Origin: Flavobacteriales bacterium
GTDB taxonomy: Bacteria > Bacteroidota > Bacteroidia > Flavobacteriales_D > Crocinitomicaceae
Direction of reading: 5' to 3'
NCBI GenBank assembly: GCA_013373595.1
Contig: JABXHO010000077.1
Coordinates: forward strand, 1 to 64,000
DNA length: 64,000 nucleotides
Positions 17,033 to 26,248 of the stretch are shown here, piece after piece. The notes under the pieces were generated by a model. It worked only from the letters and a program-made list of their open reading frames with translations. It ran no database searches and had not been told where the DNA came from. Each line of letters opens with the position of its first letter. Position 1 is the first letter of the stretch. A program made the translations under genes and the position numbers.

Positions 17033-17584
17033 ATGAATGTACTAGACATTTTTATAATCATCCCCATTGTGTTTGGGATTTGGCGAGGATTTAAGAAAGG
17101 ACTGATCATTGAATTGTTCACATTTTTGGCGCTCTTCGTTGGACTCTATGCTGGAATTCATTTTTCCGATGGAGTAGCCAGCTTTTTGAAAGATCAATTC
17201 TCGTGGGATTCGGAGTATTTGCCGACCATTGCCTTTACGATTACGTTTTTACTTGTAGGAGCAATGGTGTATTTCGCTGGCGTGGCAATTGAAAAAGCGG
17301 TAAAAGCGGTTCACTTGAGTACGCCCAATCGGATTTTTGGCGCTCTTTTAGGTGGAGTAAAAATGTTGTTGTTTGTGGGAACTGGGTTGATTTTATTAGA
17401 GTCCTACGACGAAAAATCGGATATTATTTCTGAAGAATCAAAAGAAGGTTCCTTGTTGTTTCTTCCTGTCGAAAATACAGCTGCATTGCTTATTCCTTCC
17501 TTGAAAGAAAGTACCATTTTCCTCAAGAATGCGTTAAAGGATAAAGAACTGTTGGATCGCCTTACAAAGAAAAACGATGAATAG
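17033..17584 (+). CDS. CvpA family membrane protein
   Basis: A 183-residue inner-membrane protein with four predicted helices (about residues 1-20, 27-46, 65-88, 100-122) and an acidic cytosolic tail. CvpA signature: DIFIIIPIVFGIWRGFKKGLIIEL at the N-terminus and PNRIFGALLGGVKMLLFVG near residue 98. CvpA was first linked to colicin V production; in most bacteria its role is a poorly defined membrane or envelope function. The start codon is almost in contact with the terminator of the previous gene. Overlaps the next gene by 8 bases. Confidence 0.92.
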   Translation: MNVLDIFIIIPIVFGIWRGFKKGLIIELFTFLALFVGLYAGIHFSDGVASFLKDQFSWDSEYLPTIAFTITFLLVGAMVYFAGVAIEKAVKAVHLSTPNRIFGALLGGVKMLLFVGTGLILLESYDEKSDIISEESKEGSLLFLPVENTAALLIPSLKESTIFLKNALKDKELLDRLTKKNDE

Positions 17585-18116
17585 AGTCCTCATAATGTGT
17601 TTGCTTTTGTTTCCCGCTTTGAGCTTTGCTCAGAAAAAGGAGACAATTTTCGGTAAAAAGAAAAAACCATTGGTGGAAATCTCTGTTAAGAAATCGGGAC
17701 CTTATTTGGGGATTCAGCGCGGAAAATATACCGTTCCTGAAATCGGAGTTGAACGTCAGTGGAAGCAAGTTCGCCTGAAAAATCCGCATACCCATGCCGC
17801 GCATTTGGGATTCAACTACAATATTAAGTACAACATTTTGGGCTACGACATGGGGTATTGGTTCAAAACAAATCGCCTTGGTTTAACGTATGGAGGAAAT
17901 CTATTTTTCCGAACGAACTTCGATGAAAGCCGGGTGGGAATCGCACCAGTAGTTGGCTACAAGATTTGGCTTTTGCACTTTCAGACGGGGTATCACTTTA
18001 TGCCTCGTTTACCAAAAGAAAATTTCGAAACCAATCGATTTTTTGTCTCTCTTAGAATCGGAATTATCAACGAACGCGATGTCGATTTTGAATGGCGTAA
18101 ACGCAAAAAGAAGTGA
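17577..18116 (+). CDS. exported beta-rich protein, unknown (possible outer membrane barrel)
   Basis: A 179-residue protein with a clean signal peptide (MNRVLIMCLLLFPALSFAQ, cut after AQ). The mature part begins KKETIFGKKKKPLVEISVKKSG and continues with short alternating strands such as AAHLGFNYNIKYNILGYDMGYWFK, RLGLTYGGNLFFRTNFD and VGIAPVVGYKIWLLHFQTGYHFMP, ending in FVSLRIGIINE plus a basic tail WRKRKKK. Pattern suggests an eight-or-so stranded outer-membrane barrel, but the basic tail is not typical. I do not recognise a named family. Start overlaps the end of cvpA by 8 bases, so translation is probably coupled. Confidence 0.78.
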   Translation: MNRVLIMCLLLFPALSFAQKKETIFGKKKKPLVEISVKKSGPYLGIQRGKYTVPEIGVERQWKQVRLKNPHTHAAHLGFNYNIKYNILGYDMGYWFKTNRLGLTYGGNLFFRTNFDESRVGIAPVVGYKIWLLHFQTGYHFMPRLPKENFETNRFFVSLRIGIINERDVDFEWRKRKKK

Positions 18117-18226
18117 GGAATGAGGAGAGAATCATCCTTGTTAAGAGTTTGATTATCAGTTTTGAACCTCTTTTTCCTGTCTAGTTCTGATAGAAATTAA
18201 GCAGATCGTAGGATTTCACAACATGA

Positions 18227-18260
18227 TTGCCTTCTACTTGAAGGAAATTACGTAACTTTG
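18227..18260 (+). promoter_or_regulatory. Bacteroidota promoter of prs
   Basis: A perfect -7 box TAACTTTG at 18253-18260, followed by CGCCC, with a TTG at 18227-18229 as possible -33 element (23-base spacer). The start codon of prs lies 17 bases after the box. Confidence 0.75.
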
Positions 18261-18277
18261 CGCCCTCAATTGAGATT

Positions 18278-19213
18278 ATGTCAGCAGGAGTTAAAATTTT
18301 CGCAGGAAGAGCATCACAAGATTTAGCCCAAAGAATTGTACAATCATACGGTACAAGCCTTGGGAATGTGAAAGTTACGGATTTTAGCGATGGGGAGTTT
18401 CAACCTTCCTTCGAAGAAACCGTTCGTGGTCAGGATGTATTCCTGGTTCAATCTACAATGCCTCCTACGGAAAACCTTTTCGAACTTTTATTGATGGTTG
18501 ACGCAGCAAAACGTGCCTCGGCACGAAAAATCATTGTTGTGATACCTTATTTCGGGTTCGCTCGTCAAGATCGTAAAGACAAACCACGTGTTGCAATTGG
18601 TGCACGTTTGGTAGCCAATATGTTGATGGCAGCAGGAATCGATCGTATCATGACGATGGACTTGCATGCAGATCAAATCCAAGGATTTTTTGAAGTACCT
18701 GTTGATCACCTTTATGGTTCAACGATATTCTTCAAAGAAATTGACAAGTTCAACAATGGAAACTTGATTATGGCAGCGCCAGATGCAGGAGGAGCAAAAC
18801 GTGCAAACTCGTATGCAAAGAAACTGGATATCGGTTTGGCAATCTGTCACAAGCAACGTCGTAAAGCGAATGAAGTAGCGGAAATGACGGTAATTGGAGA
18901 CGTTACAGGAAAAGATGTAATCCTAATTGACGACATGGTTGATACAGCGGGAACATTAACGAAAGCAGCAGACTTGTTTATGGACAAGGGAGCGAAAAGC
19001 GTTCGTGCTTTCTGTACGCATGCGGTACTTTCGGGACCAGCATACGAGCGATTGACGAATTCGAAAATCACGGAATTAATTGTTACAGACACGATTCCAT
19101 TGAAAGAGAAGCACGATAAAATTCGCGTGTTGTCGGTTGCAGATTTGTTCGCTGACGTTATTCGACGAATGATTAACAATCAATCAATTAGTTCACACTT
19201 TGTGATCTCATAA
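18278..19213 (+). CDS. prs: ribose-phosphate pyrophosphokinase
   Basis: A 311-residue cytosolic enzyme making PRPP from ribose 5-phosphate and ATP, feeding purine, pyrimidine, NAD, His and Trp synthesis. Features in order: FAGRASQDLAQRI near the start, KVTDFSDGEFQP, RGQDVFLVQST, the ATP/flexible-loop region PYFGFARQDRK at about residues 90-100, DLHADQIQGFF, APDAGGAKRA, HKQRRK, and the PRPP loop LIDDMVDTAGTL near residue 215. Length and motifs are those of the class I bacterial enzyme. A strong promoter precedes it; rplY follows 58 bases later, a frequent neighbour in Bacteroidota. Confidence 0.98.
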   Translation: MSAGVKIFAGRASQDLAQRIVQSYGTSLGNVKVTDFSDGEFQPSFEETVRGQDVFLVQSTMPPTENLFELLLMVDAAKRASARKIIVVIPYFGFARQDRKDKPRVAIGARLVANMLMAAGIDRIMTMDLHADQIQGFFEVPVDHLYGSTIFFKEIDKFNNGNLIMAAPDAGGAKRANSYAKKLDIGLAICHKQRRKANEVAEMTVIGDVTGKDVILIDDMVDTAGTLTKAADLFMDKGAKSVRAFCTHAVLSGPAYERLTNSKITELIVTDTIPLKEKHDKIRVLSVADLFADVIRRMINNQSISSHFVIS

Positions 19214-19271
19214 CAAATAGACAAAAGAAAATGAGTCAAAAGACTCAGGTATAACACATAAATAAAACAAA

Positions 19272-19889
19272 ATGAAAAAAGCGCAATTGAGCGGTTCGTT
19301 GAGAGCGAACGTAGGGAAAAAGGACGCGAAGGCAGTTAGAAATGCTGGAAATGTTCCTTGTGTGCTTTACGGAGGGGGTGAGCAAGTTCACTTTTCTGTA
19401 AGGTCAGTAGATTTGGAGAAAGTTATTTTCTCTCCAGATGTTTACCAAATCGAAATTGATATCGATGGTAACAAAAAAATGGCGATCATTCAGGAAAAGC
19501 AAATGCACCCTGTAACTGACAAGCCTCGCCACGTTGATTTCTTGGAGTTGGCAGATGACAGACCAGTGAAGGTAAAACTTCCAGTAAGAACAACTGGAGC
19601 TTCTATCGGTGTAATGAACGGAGGTAAACTTCGTATTCCAAACCGTATGCTTCGTGTATTGGGTCTTCCAGCTGATCTTCCAGAGTCTATTACTGTGGAT
19701 ATCTCTAAACTTCGTATCGGGCAATCTGTTCGTATCAAAGGTCTTGAAGTACCAAACGTTACTTTCATGGAGCCAGCAGACGCTGTAGTTGTAGGTGTTA
19801 AAATGGCACGTGGAGCTGCAAACGTTGATGATAGCGAAGAGGAAGAAGGAGCAGAAGGTGAAGGAGAAGCTGCTTCATCTGAAGAATAA
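19272..19889 (+). CDS. rplY: ribosomal protein bL25, CTC form
   Basis: A 205-residue 5S rRNA-binding protein of the large subunit. The N-terminal L25 domain (about 1-95) has the RANVGKKDAKAVRNAGNVPCVLYG and VTDKPRHVDFLEL motifs; the C-terminal beta domain (about 96-180, VKVKLPVRTTGASIGVMNGGK, LGLPADLPESITVDIS) makes it the long CTC/TL5 type; the last 25 residues are an acidic tail (DDSEEEEGAEGEGEAASSEE). The codons here are more uniform than in neighbours, as expected for a highly expressed ribosomal gene. Ends with a strong tetraloop terminator. Confidence 0.97.
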   Translation: MKKAQLSGSLRANVGKKDAKAVRNAGNVPCVLYGGGEQVHFSVRSVDLEKVIFSPDVYQIEIDIDGNKKMAIIQEKQMHPVTDKPRHVDFLELADDRPVKVKLPVRTTGASIGVMNGGKLRIPNRMLRVLGLPADLPESITVDISKLRIGQSVRIKGLEVPNVTFMEPADAVVVGVKMARGAANVDDSEEEEGAEGEGEAASSEE

Positions 19890-19912
19890 GAAAACAATCT
19901 TCAACCAAATTG

Positions 19913-19947
19913 AAATCCCGTCATTCGAAAGAATGGCGGGATTTTTT
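19913..19947 (+). terminator. rho-independent terminator after rplY
   Basis: A 14-bp stem (AAATCCCGTCATTC with GAATGGCGGGATTT, one G-U) capped by a GAAA tetraloop and followed by six T, 24 bases after the rplY stop. Confidence 0.95.
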
Positions 19948-19953
19948 GTTCAC

Positions 19954-20173
19954 ATGGATAATCCATCTCTTGTTCACAATAGAAAAGCCGGCTATGCAGC
20001 TGAGTCTGTCGAAATCATTATTCCTCCCATGTACGAATCGGCTTTTCCCTTCGAAAGTGGACGTGCACTCGTTTCGTTTCATGCTGACATTGAAACGGAC
20101 AGAGAATATTCATGGTGAGTCAACACCGATGGATGCTACATTGACAAGAAAGGAAACAGAATAGTAGTGCCGA
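19954..20173 (+). pseudogene. degenerate WG-repeat fragment
   Basis: The stretch between the rplY terminator and the end of the next gene keeps a protein-like reading frame: KAGYAAESVEIIIPPMYESAF, then FPFESGRALVSFHAD, a TGA stop at the position where WG repeats have Trp, and in the same frame VNTDGCYIDKKGNRIVVP. These are two consecutive WG/KWG repeats (PF14903 type: Gly-Tyr-Ile-Asp-Lys-x-Gly, Ile-Pro-Pro, Ala-x-Pro-Phe). There is no proper start or promoter, and the rest of the gene is absent. I read it as the remnant of a lost WG-repeat protein. Confidence 0.65.
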
Positions 20174-23134
20174 TTATTTCAACACTAACTTCTTCACAGT
20201 AAATACAGGTCCAACCTTAATCATCAATTGATAATTTCCGCGTGCGAAAGGAGAAACGTCAACCGTTGAGTTTTCAGCTACCATTTGAACAATCGCTCCC
20301 TTTCCATCAATCAAATACAATTGACTTTCTACCGGCAAACCTTCAATGTTTACGAAATCACTTGTTGGATTCGGATACACCAAAATGGCATCGAATAAGT
20401 CTTCTAATTCGTCGATTCCAACGTTGTTTACATATCGTTGACCATCAGAGCTAAATTCTGAGGTCCACCCAGCATTGTTTTCTGCTTGAATAGAAATATA
20501 GTACAACTGATTTTGAACGGGTGAGTTCAGTACTTCGCTAATGGAGGTTGCAGTGTTATTGCCCGTCCAAGAAGTGACATCTGTTGTGCCTGGTGCTGTC
20601 CCAATCGAATAGGTGAAGGCGGAAATATCAGAATGAATATCAAAGATGTCCCAATTCGCTTCCAACGTCGCTGTTGTAAACGTATCGATATCGCTCGCTG
20701 CTCCATCATTCACATAACTCATTTCTGGCGCAGAGAAATCCAATAAATACGTTTCGCTTGCAATACTCGACCAGTTATCGGCCATATCGACGGCAATGCT
20801 CTTTACTAATCCCGTTTCGATGGCATTTTCACTTTCAATCGACATCAACTCACCAAATCCAGCAGTAATATCTATTTGATTCCCGCGCGAGCGATATACA
20901 TGAACATCATCGAAGGAAGCGGAACATCCTCCCGTTCGAATCGAGATTGAGTTTCCTGAAGTCAATGGCTGTGGATCGGTCCATTCGGCAACAAGTGCAT
21001 CATCAACATATACTTTGATGAGCCCAGACGTAGGATCATAGCTCACTTTGCAATTGTAGGCAATGTTTGGGTCCACCGTAATCGAAACCTCTTCTTCCAC
21101 GGAGAATACATCGTTCGTTACGCGGTAAACTTGCAGCTTGTCCGTTGCTTCACGCAAGTACACGAAATAGGAGTTCCCACGATTTGGCAAGGTCGGTGCA
21201 TCACAGAAAAAGTGCATTCCCGCACGTTGATTTGTTCCTGTAGAAGTAATCGTTTGTGTCCATTCGAAGAGAAATTTCGTGGAAGCGTCCTGCACGACTG
21301 ATGCATAGGCGTTCGAGTTTTGCTCGTTCACGTCGGAGTAGATGAACTCACCATTTGCTACCGTATGCAACCCAACTTGATTCGTCCAAATCGTGTTGGC
21401 ATCTTCAAAGTCTTCATGAACAAATCCGTAGGTCCCTTTTGATTTCCATCCGTTGTCTGTAATGTTTCGTTCTCCCACCAAATAGTAACCTTGCTCAATT
21501 CCGCTTTCGGCATCTGTATCGGTAATCATTACGGAGAAATCATCTGTTTGCCAAAGTGGCCCTGTTGCAATGCTCGTTGTAGGAGGATTGAAGTCTCCCT
21601 GAACGGACGAATAACTGACTTGCCAACCTGGAGAGGTCGTTCCGCAATCACTTCTAAACTCAACCACCAAAGAGCCACCACTCGATGTTACCGTCCCGGG
21701 TGAATTGGTTCCAGTATATTTTCCAATTAAAGGAGCATTAACATCGGCACCGTCGTAAATGAATAGAAAGTCATAATCTATTTCTAAATCGAATGCGTTA
21801 AAATTCAAGGTAACGCTTTGTGCTGCGGCAGGCTGAAACAACCATAATTCGCGCTCATCATCTGTATAGTTACCTGTTGGACCTCCTGTATCGTAGAAAT
21901 TTCCCGATCCTGCTGTGATCGATGTATATGTTGGAGTGTTGTTGATCAATTTGTAATAGCGTTCCCAATCCCAGTTTACGCCTGGATCGGTATGCGATTG
22001 GTTGGGGTAGTGTTGGTGACCTTTAATCTTCGTACAGCCGCCCAAGGTGTTCGTTCCAACTGTAGCGTCACCGTAGAAGGTCCGAAGAGGAGGAATGCCA
22101 TATCCACTGTTGACAATATCTCGGCTCAAATCAGCACTCGAATTATACATTGCAGTGGTGTACCAAGCGGGATCGTTCACATATCCCTCGTGCTCGTAGC
22201 CAATCGTATAGTTGTTTTCGGAACCAACGTGCCATGCTTTGTCTGCTTCCAATACCATTTGTGTGACTTGTCCGTCGGAAGATTTAATCACGTAGTGATA
22301 AGAGACATTGGAATTACAGTTTTGTGCCCATGAGATGGCTCCATCGTATGATCCTTGAATCGTGTGAATGGTGATAGCAGAAATAGAGGTGTTTCGTGTG
22401 CTGAAGTTACACGATGGAGCAGGTGTCCAAGTTGCGGGGCCATACTCCAAGGATTTCATCATTGTTGAGGCGCTAACTGGTGAATAGCTCACACCACTTT
22501 CCGATTGTATTCCTGATTCAGTAAATTGAATTTTGGGTGAAGAAAGAACGGCATAATTGGCTGCTCCAAATACCGTTTCCAGCGAGATGTTGTAATCTGT
22601 AAACTCAAAATGAGTAGATCGCTGATCATCATTCAAAAACCGCAACACTTCATACACATGAATGTCTCGCGCTAACATGTTTACAAGACCAGAATCGGGA
22701 ATTTCGCTCAACTGCCAAAGTACATTTCGAATGCTTTTTCCGTCAAACTTATTGCCGCCATTGGCAATTTCTTGTGACATTAAATGATCGTACGCATGTC
22801 CGTAGGCTTCAATAGCATTAGCCGCAGAGGCTTTTTGATCCGCTACCGATATTCCAGACAGCTTTGCTATGAGTTTTCCATTTTCGATGAAATAGTTTTT
22901 TCCATCATCGTGCACTCCCATGATGCCGTACGGCGTGGGGATTCCGGAACATGAAGGCATTACGTTCTCGAGATGTTTCATGCGGGTTTTTGTCCACGAG
23001 ACAGCTTCGAGTACACCTGGTGTAATGTTTGAGTATTTCCAATACGTTGGTTGAAATTTGGCAGATGCATGACTTTGTGCCGTTGCAGATAATGCGACCC
23101 ATATCGCAGCAAAGGATAGTAGAAAACGTTTCAT
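20174..23134 (-). CDS. secreted N-acetylmuramoyl-L-alanine amidase with CUB and T9SS domains
   Basis: A 986-residue modular exported protein. Signal MKRFLLSFAAIWVALSATAQ. Residues about 245-395 are an amidase_2 (PGRP-like) domain: AITIHTIQGSYDGAISWAQN, SYHYVIKSSDGQVTQMV, AWHVGSENNYTIGYEHEGY, KGHQHYPNQSHTDPGVNWDW; the three His and the late Asp/His provide the zinc site of this family. Residues about 405-510 form a CUB-like domain (DYDFLFIYDGADVNAPLIG, VEFRSDCGTTSPGWQVSY). About 560-750 resemble a concanavalin/LamG-type module, followed by a fibronectin-like region, and the last 80 residues are a type IX sorting domain (ILVYPNPTSDFVNIEGLP, ending KKLVLK). Likely a secreted murein hydrolase acting on other cells or on released peptidoglycan. 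Confidence 0.88.
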   Translation of the reverse strand: MKRFLLSFAAIWVALSATAQSHASAKFQPTYWKYSNITPGVLEAVSWTKTRMKHLENVMPSCSGIPTPYGIMGVHDDGKNYFIENGKLIAKLSGISVADQKASAANAIEAYGHAYDHLMSQEIANGGNKFDGKSIRNVLWQLSEIPDSGLVNMLARDIHVYEVLRFLNDDQRSTHFEFTDYNISLETVFGAANYAVLSSPKIQFTESGIQSESGVSYSPVSASTMMKSLEYGPATWTPAPSCNFSTRNTSISAITIHTIQGSYDGAISWAQNCNSNVSYHYVIKSSDGQVTQMVLEADKAWHVGSENNYTIGYEHEGYVNDPAWYTTAMYNSSADLSRDIVNSGYGIPPLRTFYGDATVGTNTLGGCTKIKGHQHYPNQSHTDPGVNWDWERYYKLINNTPTYTSITAGSGNFYDTGGPTGNYTDDERELWLFQPAAAQSVTLNFNAFDLEIDYDFLFIYDGADVNAPLIGKYTGTNSPGTVTSSGGSLVVEFRSDCGTTSPGWQVSYSSVQGDFNPPTTSIATGPLWQTDDFSVMITDTDAESGIEQGYYLVGERNITDNGWKSKGTYGFVHEDFEDANTIWTNQVGLHTVANGEFIYSDVNEQNSNAYASVVQDASTKFLFEWTQTITSTGTNQRAGMHFFCDAPTLPNRGNSYFVYLREATDKLQVYRVTNDVFSVEEEVSITVDPNIAYNCKVSYDPTSGLIKVYVDDALVAEWTDPQPLTSGNSISIRTGGCSASFDDVHVYRSRGNQIDITAGFGELMSIESENAIETGLVKSIAVDMADNWSSIASETYLLDFSAPEMSYVNDGAASDIDTFTTATLEANWDIFDIHSDISAFTYSIGTAPGTTDVTSWTGNNTATSISEVLNSPVQNQLYYISIQAENNAGWTSEFSSDGQRYVNNVGIDELEDLFDAILVYPNPTSDFVNIEGLPVESQLYLIDGKGAIVQMVAENSTVDVSPFARGNYQLMIKVGPVFTVKKLVLK

Positions 23135-23255
23135 AAGAGTTGATTAGTATGCTAAAAATACGAAATTGTTAGGTGAATGCAAGACGAAAGTCATTGGAGA
23201 TACCCCTAAAACAATACTAATCAGATAACGATTCCCGATCATTTATCATGATCAA

Positions 23256-25175
23256 CTATTTCCGCTTCTTCCGAGACCGATCCTTTTTTCGTCGTTCTTC
23301 CAGCCATTTTGGTGTGGGTTTCGAAGTGGATTGAGATCCTTTTTCTGGCTGGTTTCCAATCAATTTTTCGATTAAATCATCTCGCTTTGCCTTTTTCAAG
23401 GTACGGCGAATATGACCATGGTTTTCTCGCTTATACCAGAAGAAGAAACGTCGCTGGTTGAGTTTTTGCTCCTTATTTTTGACTGTGTCGTACGGTTTAA
23501 GCGTGTACGGATGAACACCGCTGTAGTAAATTACGGTGGCTACTGTCATCGGTGTAGGCGTAAAATCCTGCACTTGTTCCAACTTGAATCCCATGTCTTT
23601 TGTCTCCACAGCCAAATTCGCCATGTCTTCATCGGCGCAGCCAGGGTGAGATGAAATAAAATAAGGAATCAAAGGTTGATTGAGGTTGTGCTTCGCTGAA
23701 ATCGCTTCGTATTTTTCCTTGAACTTGTGGAAGTACTTAAACGACGGTTTCCGCATCACGCGTAGCGTGGCATCAGACGTATGTTCAGGAGCAACTTTCA
23801 ATCGACCACTGATGTGTCGCGTAACTACTTGTTCAATGTACTCATCGTGATTTCCGTCTTCGTTGTTTTTGTTGAAGTCATCCACCAACAGGTCGTAGCG
23901 AATTCCAGAACCGATAAATGCCTTTTTTACATTCGGATGAGCATCTACTTTTTTATAGAGCTCCGTCATGGATTTGTGCGAGGTATCAAGATTCGAGCAG
24001 ATCACGGGGTGAATACAGCTTGGACTTGAACAACGAGCGCAAATTTCTTCCACTTTCCCCTTCATCTTGTACATGTTGGCGGATGGTCCACCAATGTCTG
24101 AAATGTACCCTTTGAATTCTGGGTGTTCTGTTACTTCATCCAACTCTTTCATGATGGATTTCTCGCTTCTCGAAGCAATAAACTTCCCTTGATGCGCTGA
24201 AATCGTACAAAAACTACATCCTCCAAAACAACCTCGATGCATATTGATCGAAAATTTGATCATGTCGTAGGCGGGAATAGCGCCACGCTTTTTATACTTC
24301 GGATGAGGTAATCGTGTATACGGAAGGTCAAAAGATTGGTCGATCTCTTTCTCTTCCATCGTTTTGTAGGGAGGATTAATGACCAACACCTGATCGCCCA
24401 CATCTTGTGTGATACGATTAGCGGCCCATTTATTCGACTCCACTTCAACGGTTTTGAAGTTAGCTGCGTATTTGATTTTATCCTCTAAACAATCCTCATG
24501 ACTGGATAAGGAAACGGTTTCCCATTGTTTGTTTTTTGGAAGCGGTTCCGATTTTGGTTGCAAAAAGGCAATCTGTTTCAGCGTGCGCAGATTGTCGAAT
24601 GAAACACCTTTTTTGAGAAGTCGGAGCATTTCACGTAAAGGTTGATCACCCATTCCGTACACCAATAAATCAGCTTGTGAGTCTACGAGAATCGATGGCA
24701 TCAACTTGTTCGACCAATAGTCGTAATGCGTTACTCTTCGAAGCGAAGCTTCAATTCCTCCAATCATGACAGGAACGTCTGGATAGAGCTTTTTTAAGAT
24801 TTTCGAATACGTTGTTGTTGCATAATCGGGACGAAATCCTGCCTCACCACCAGGTGTATATGCATCTGTTGAACGCAAGCGTAAATTTGCCGTGTAGTGA
24901 TTCACCATAGAATCCATACAGCCTGCTGTTACACCGAAGAAATAACGAGGTTTTCCGAATTTTTTGAAATCACGGAGATCATCTTTCCAGTTGGGTTGAG
25001 GTATAATAGCAATGGTAAACCCTTCGTCTTCGATAATTCGTCCAATAACTGCTGTTCCAAACGCAGGATGATCCACGTACGCATCCCCTGAAATGAGAAT
25101 GACATCCACTTCGTCGATCCCTCGTTTTTTGAGTTCGTCTTTTGTAATCGGTAACCAGTCAGTTATTGGGCGCAT
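23256..25175 (-). CDS. YgiQ family radical SAM protein
   Basis: A 639-residue cytosolic iron-sulfur enzyme of unknown reaction. N-terminal half (residues 1-280) has the family signature KRGIDEVDVILISGDAYVDHPAFG and VMIGGIEASLRRVTHYDYW. The radical SAM core follows with MHRGCFGGCSFCTISAHQGK around residue 313, the three Cys of the 4Fe-4S cluster in a CxxxCxxC form, then IGGPSANMYKMKG. The C-terminus is a basic tail (KWLEERRKKDRSRKKRK). Length is usual for the family. It stands alone between the secreted amidase and a divergent lipoprotein gene, so gene context does not add information. Confidence 0.95.
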   Translation of the reverse strand: MRPITDWLPITKDELKKRGIDEVDVILISGDAYVDHPAFGTAVIGRIIEDEGFTIAIIPQPNWKDDLRDFKKFGKPRYFFGVTAGCMDSMVNHYTANLRLRSTDAYTPGGEAGFRPDYATTTYSKILKKLYPDVPVMIGGIEASLRRVTHYDYWSNKLMPSILVDSQADLLVYGMGDQPLREMLRLLKKGVSFDNLRTLKQIAFLQPKSEPLPKNKQWETVSLSSHEDCLEDKIKYAANFKTVEVESNKWAANRITQDVGDQVLVINPPYKTMEEKEIDQSFDLPYTRLPHPKYKKRGAIPAYDMIKFSINMHRGCFGGCSFCTISAHQGKFIASRSEKSIMKELDEVTEHPEFKGYISDIGGPSANMYKMKGKVEEICARCSSPSCIHPVICSNLDTSHKSMTELYKKVDAHPNVKKAFIGSGIRYDLLVDDFNKNNEDGNHDEYIEQVVTRHISGRLKVAPEHTSDATLRVMRKPSFKYFHKFKEKYEAISAKHNLNQPLIPYFISSHPGCADEDMANLAVETKDMGFKLEQVQDFTPTPMTVATVIYYSGVHPYTLKPYDTVKNKEQKLNQRRFFFWYKRENHGHIRRTLKKAKRDDLIEKLIGNQPEKGSQSTSKPTPKWLEERRKKDRSRKKRK

Positions 25176-25282
25176 ATCTTATAATTAAGGCAAAATTAAG
25201 GTAAAAACCTCGGTTTACAGCCGAATTCCGTGGGTTTCGGAACAAAAATGAGGAATGCAAGGACAGACAGTGAGAATCTTAC

Positions 25283-25290
25283 TATCTTAG
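25283..25290 (+). promoter_or_regulatory. -7 box of the lipoprotein-MORN operon
   Basis: TATCTTAG, seven of eight matches to TAnnTTTG, ends only 7 bases before the ATG at 25298, implying a very short or absent leader. Confidence 0.5.
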
Positions 25291-25297
25291 AGTCCCT

Positions 25298-26248
25298 ATG
25301 TTGCGTCGTCTCTCAATATTGATTTTAATTGCTTCTTTTCTGCTTGCATGTTCGGAGGAGAAACGACGTTTTTTACGTCCCGGTAAGACCTATACGAAAG
25401 ATTTTGTACTGGAAATGCAGCATTTCTTTTCAGATTCGGAAGACAATGTTTCGTTTCCCGTTTGGTTCAATGATAGCCTGATCCGAGAGAATAACGTGAA
25501 ATCCATTCATCGGAAGATGTACAATTTGAATGGAGATCCTGATGATTTCGCATCGATTAAAACTGAGAAGCATTACGAATTTGACAAAAACGGAGCTATT
25601 TCGAAGCTTCAGATTGATGAATATTACGAGGGGCAAAAGGTGAGTGATGTTACTTTTTCCTATCTAAACGTTAAAGATGTTCACGGGTTCCATCGAGTGA
25701 AAATGACAAAAGTGAACGAATTTAATGATGATCTAACGGCCTATCAAATGTATGATGTGGAGCAAACAGCGAGCAGTTTCCTAGCCTATGAGCACAGAGA
25801 TAATGGAAATTACTTGTTCTTTCTTCCACACGAAAAATATTGGGGTACATTGTCGGTAGATTCCATTCTCAGCCCAACTACAGAGGATATCATCGTTTTT
25901 GGAACACCTAAAAAACCCGTAAAGCGTTATCGAGTGGTGAACCGCGTGAAAGAATTCGATGTGAAAACAATTGAATATTCCCTCAAGGGAAACCATCCGC
26001 TGGAAATTAAGTACGAGCAGGAACCATTCAATTACAAGCGCAACATTCAATACGATAAATCAGGACTTTGTACAGGATTTATTGATTCAACGTTTAGTTT
26101 GGATCGATTTATTAACCGACGAAATTCTACTTTTTCATTCAACGAAAACAATCAACTTCCCGAACGCATTACGCACACCAATGAGCAGCGTTCAAACAAC
26201 GACCCAAACATTCAAATCGAAACTTTTGAATACACCTATTATGAGTAA
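25298..26248 (+). CDS. unknown lipoprotein, coupled to the MORN-repeat gene
   Basis: A 316-residue predicted lipoprotein: signal MLRRLSILILIASFLLAC, mature start CSEEKRRFLRPGKTY. The body consists of short strands with Tyr/Phe-rich repeats (YEFDKNGAISKLQIDEYYEGQKV, RNIQYDKSGLCTGFIDS, FSFNENNQLPERITHTNE). These resemble the YD/RHS-like or MORN-type beta units seen in Bacteroidota surface proteins, but I cannot name a family. The last 8 bases overlap the start of the next gene (ATGAGTAA), so expression is coupled; the pair is likely a single surface or periplasmic module. Confidence 0.82.
   Translation: MLRRLSILILIASFLLACSEEKRRFLRPGKTYTKDFVLEMQHFFSDSEDNVSFPVWFNDSLIRENNVKSIHRKMYNLNGDPDDFASIKTEKHYEFDKNGAISKLQIDEYYEGQKVSDVTFSYLNVKDVHGFHRVKMTKVNEFNDDLTAYQMYDVEQTASSFLAYEHRDNGNYLFFLPHEKYWGTLSVDSILSPTTEDIIVFGTPKKPVKRYRVVNRVKEFDVKTIEYSLKGNHPLEIKYEQEPFNYKRNIQYDKSGLCTGFIDSTFSLDRFINRRNSTFSFNENNQLPERITHTNEQRSNNDPNIQIETFEYTYYE

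Noticed and set aside
23237-23253. Hairpin GATCAT/ATGATC after the ygiQ gene
   Set aside because: A 6-bp AT-rich stem with no T run; too weak to call a terminator.
25971-26240. N-terminal extension of the MORN-repeat protein
   Set aside because: These 90 codons lie within the upstream lipoprotein gene in another frame, and a proper signal peptide begins at 26241.
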